Part shown: piece after piece, positions 21,105 to 21,666 of the stretch
How positions within the stretch are numbered: position 1 is the stretch's first letter
How the letters are laid out: each line of letters begins with the position of its first letter
NCBI GenBank assembly: GCA_026395475.1
Contig: JAPLYQ010000061.1
Span: 1-21,666 of the forward strand
DNA: 21,666 bases
Reading direction: 5' to 3'
From: Candidatus Roizmanbacteria bacterium
Lineage (GTDB): Bacteria; Patescibacteriota; Microgenomatia; UBA1406; GWC2-37-13
The notes under the pieces: generated by a model
Seen by the model: the letters and a program-made list of their open reading frames with translations, nothing else
Told to the model about the DNA's origin: nothing
Database searches by the model: none
Program-made: the position numbers and the translations under genes

Positions 21105-21133
21105 ATTGTAGAGAAGTTACAAATATAAATCAA
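21105..21133 (-). promoter_or_regulatory. promoter of the GGCT-like gene
   Basis: Minus strand: TTGATT (-35, 21128-21133), 17-base spacer, TACAAT (-10, 21105-21110). Predicted +1 about 21098, seven bases before the ATG. A 14-base palindrome ATCAATATATTGAT (21129-21142) overlaps the -35. Confidence 0.68.
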
Positions 21134-21172
21134 TATATTGATATATAGAGTAGGTATACAAAAGGGAAGGCA

Positions 21173-21643
21173 TCACTTTTCTATAGAAAAACATGCATTG
21201 TATGTTTCTCTTGAGACATCATATGAAAAACCTCTCCGTTGGAGGAAAGAAATTGCCTTTATAAATCGTTTTTTTTCATCAGCAATAAACAAGAGCGATT
21301 TTACCTTCTTTTTTAACGCTTTTTGAGCCAAAGCAATTTCATCTGTGGGATTTTTTGAAAAAAAGGTATTTATATCTGTTTGAGAAACGCCGAGTTTTTT
21401 TAGCTCCAACTCCAAAACTCTTTTACTTTTTGGTTTGAGTGAGTTTCTTGAGTTTACAAATGAACCGATAAACTCCAAATCATTCAGATATCCCTGATCT
21501 TTTAACAGTTCAAGTGCAGCATTGATTTCATCAGTAGTAATTCTGTATTTTTCTGCCTTTTTCTGAAGATATCTTTCAACCTCAACTACTGTTCGGGGGC
21601 GAAATGAAAGAAATCGATAGGCGAGAGACAAGGCTTTTTCCAT
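21173..21643 (-). CDS. recX: regulatory protein RecX
   Basis: Binds RecA filaments and limits RecA activity. 156 residues from the ATG at 21643; a TTG two codons upstream (21649) is possible but less likely. The three-helix RecX repeats are visible: 'ALSLAYRFLSFRPRTVVEVE' with 'RYLQKKA' (first repeat), 'INAALELLKDQGYLNDLEFI' and 'RNSLKPKSKRVLELELKKLG' (second), and 'FIKAISFLQRRGFSYDVSRE' (third). The gene stands alone, not next to recA. A TACAAT box (21652-21657) lies eight bases before the ATG, again predicting a very short leader; its -35 is outside the window. Confidence 0.9.
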   Translation of the reverse strand: MEKALSLAYRFLSFRPRTVVEVERYLQKKAEKYRITTDEINAALELLKDQGYLNDLEFIGSFVNSRNSLKPKSKRVLELELKKLGVSQTDINTFFSKNPTDEIALAQKALKKKVKSLLFIADEKKRFIKAISFLQRRGFSYDVSRETYNACFSIEK

Positions 21644-21666
21644 ATACAAATATTGTAGTATAAAAA

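Noticed and set aside
1..21666. tRNA, rRNA, CRISPR arrays, insertion sequences
   Set aside because: No T-loop type GTTCGAATC with matching arms, no rRNA-like blocks, no regularly spaced direct repeats and no transposase or terminal inverted repeats were found by reading.

Overview
The window looks like a piece of a small, AT-rich bacterial genome of the Candidate Phyla Radiation (Patescibacteria), most likely Microgenomates-like. This is inferred from gene content and style; no marker phylogeny could be run. Pointers are very tight gene packing with many 4-nt ATGA overlaps, few Shine-Dalgarno sites, a tandem pair of short two-helix VirB2/TrbC-like membrane proteins, a compact HU/DprA/RecX/RNase Y/TrmD/YidD housekeeping set, and a complete mevalonate operon. 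TGA ends many genes, so the code is standard table 11, not the recoded code 25 of Gracilibacteria/Absconditabacteria. No rRNA, tRNA, CRISPR array or insertion sequence was seen.

Layout. 1-1839 (+): the C-terminal part of a beta-propeller protein, an ECF-type sigma factor, a small one-helix protein and a polytopic membrane protein, the first three joined by 4-nt overlaps. 1874-8713 (+): mevalonate operon in the order HMG-CoA reductase, archaeal-type HMG-CoA synthase, SCP2-type thiolase, DUF35-like OB-fold protein without its zinc ribbon, mevalonate kinase (frameshifted), phosphomevalonate kinase-like GHMP kinase, Nudix/IDI-like protein (frameshifted near its N-terminus), mevalonate diphosphate decarboxylase family protein. 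8726-9432 (-): tandem pilin-like/VirB2-like pair. 9502-11228 (+): undecaprenyl diphosphate synthase family protein and a Fic protein. 11230-14076 (-): Gld-type ABC exporter (ATPase, permease, GldG-like protein). 14142-16528 (-): superoxide dismutase, an unknown membrane protein, TrmD and a half-size EamA transporter. 16553-17895 (+): YidD and DprA. 17879-21643 (-): RpiB/LacB family isomerase, HU, RNase Y, a GGCT-like protein and RecX.

How the genes fit together. The upper mevalonate genes keep the archaeal synthase-thiolase-DUF35 order, which in archaea encodes one substrate-channelling complex. The lower genes are of the bacterial GHMP type. The isoprenoid made would feed the cis-prenyltransferase at 9502, which makes a lipid carrier for the cell envelope. 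The operon carries two apparent single-base frameshifts (mevalonate kinase and Nudix), so it is either decaying or contains assembly indels.

Regulation. Several transcription units have a clear -10 box (often with a -35 at 17 bp or an extended TG motif) placed so that the predicted start of transcription is 0-7 nt from the start codon, which suggests widespread leaderless or nearly leaderless mRNAs. The exceptions with longer leaders (SOD, the 165-aa unknown, HU) either carry palindromes over the transcription start or a clear Shine-Dalgarno site. Two good intrinsic terminators follow HU and RNase Y.
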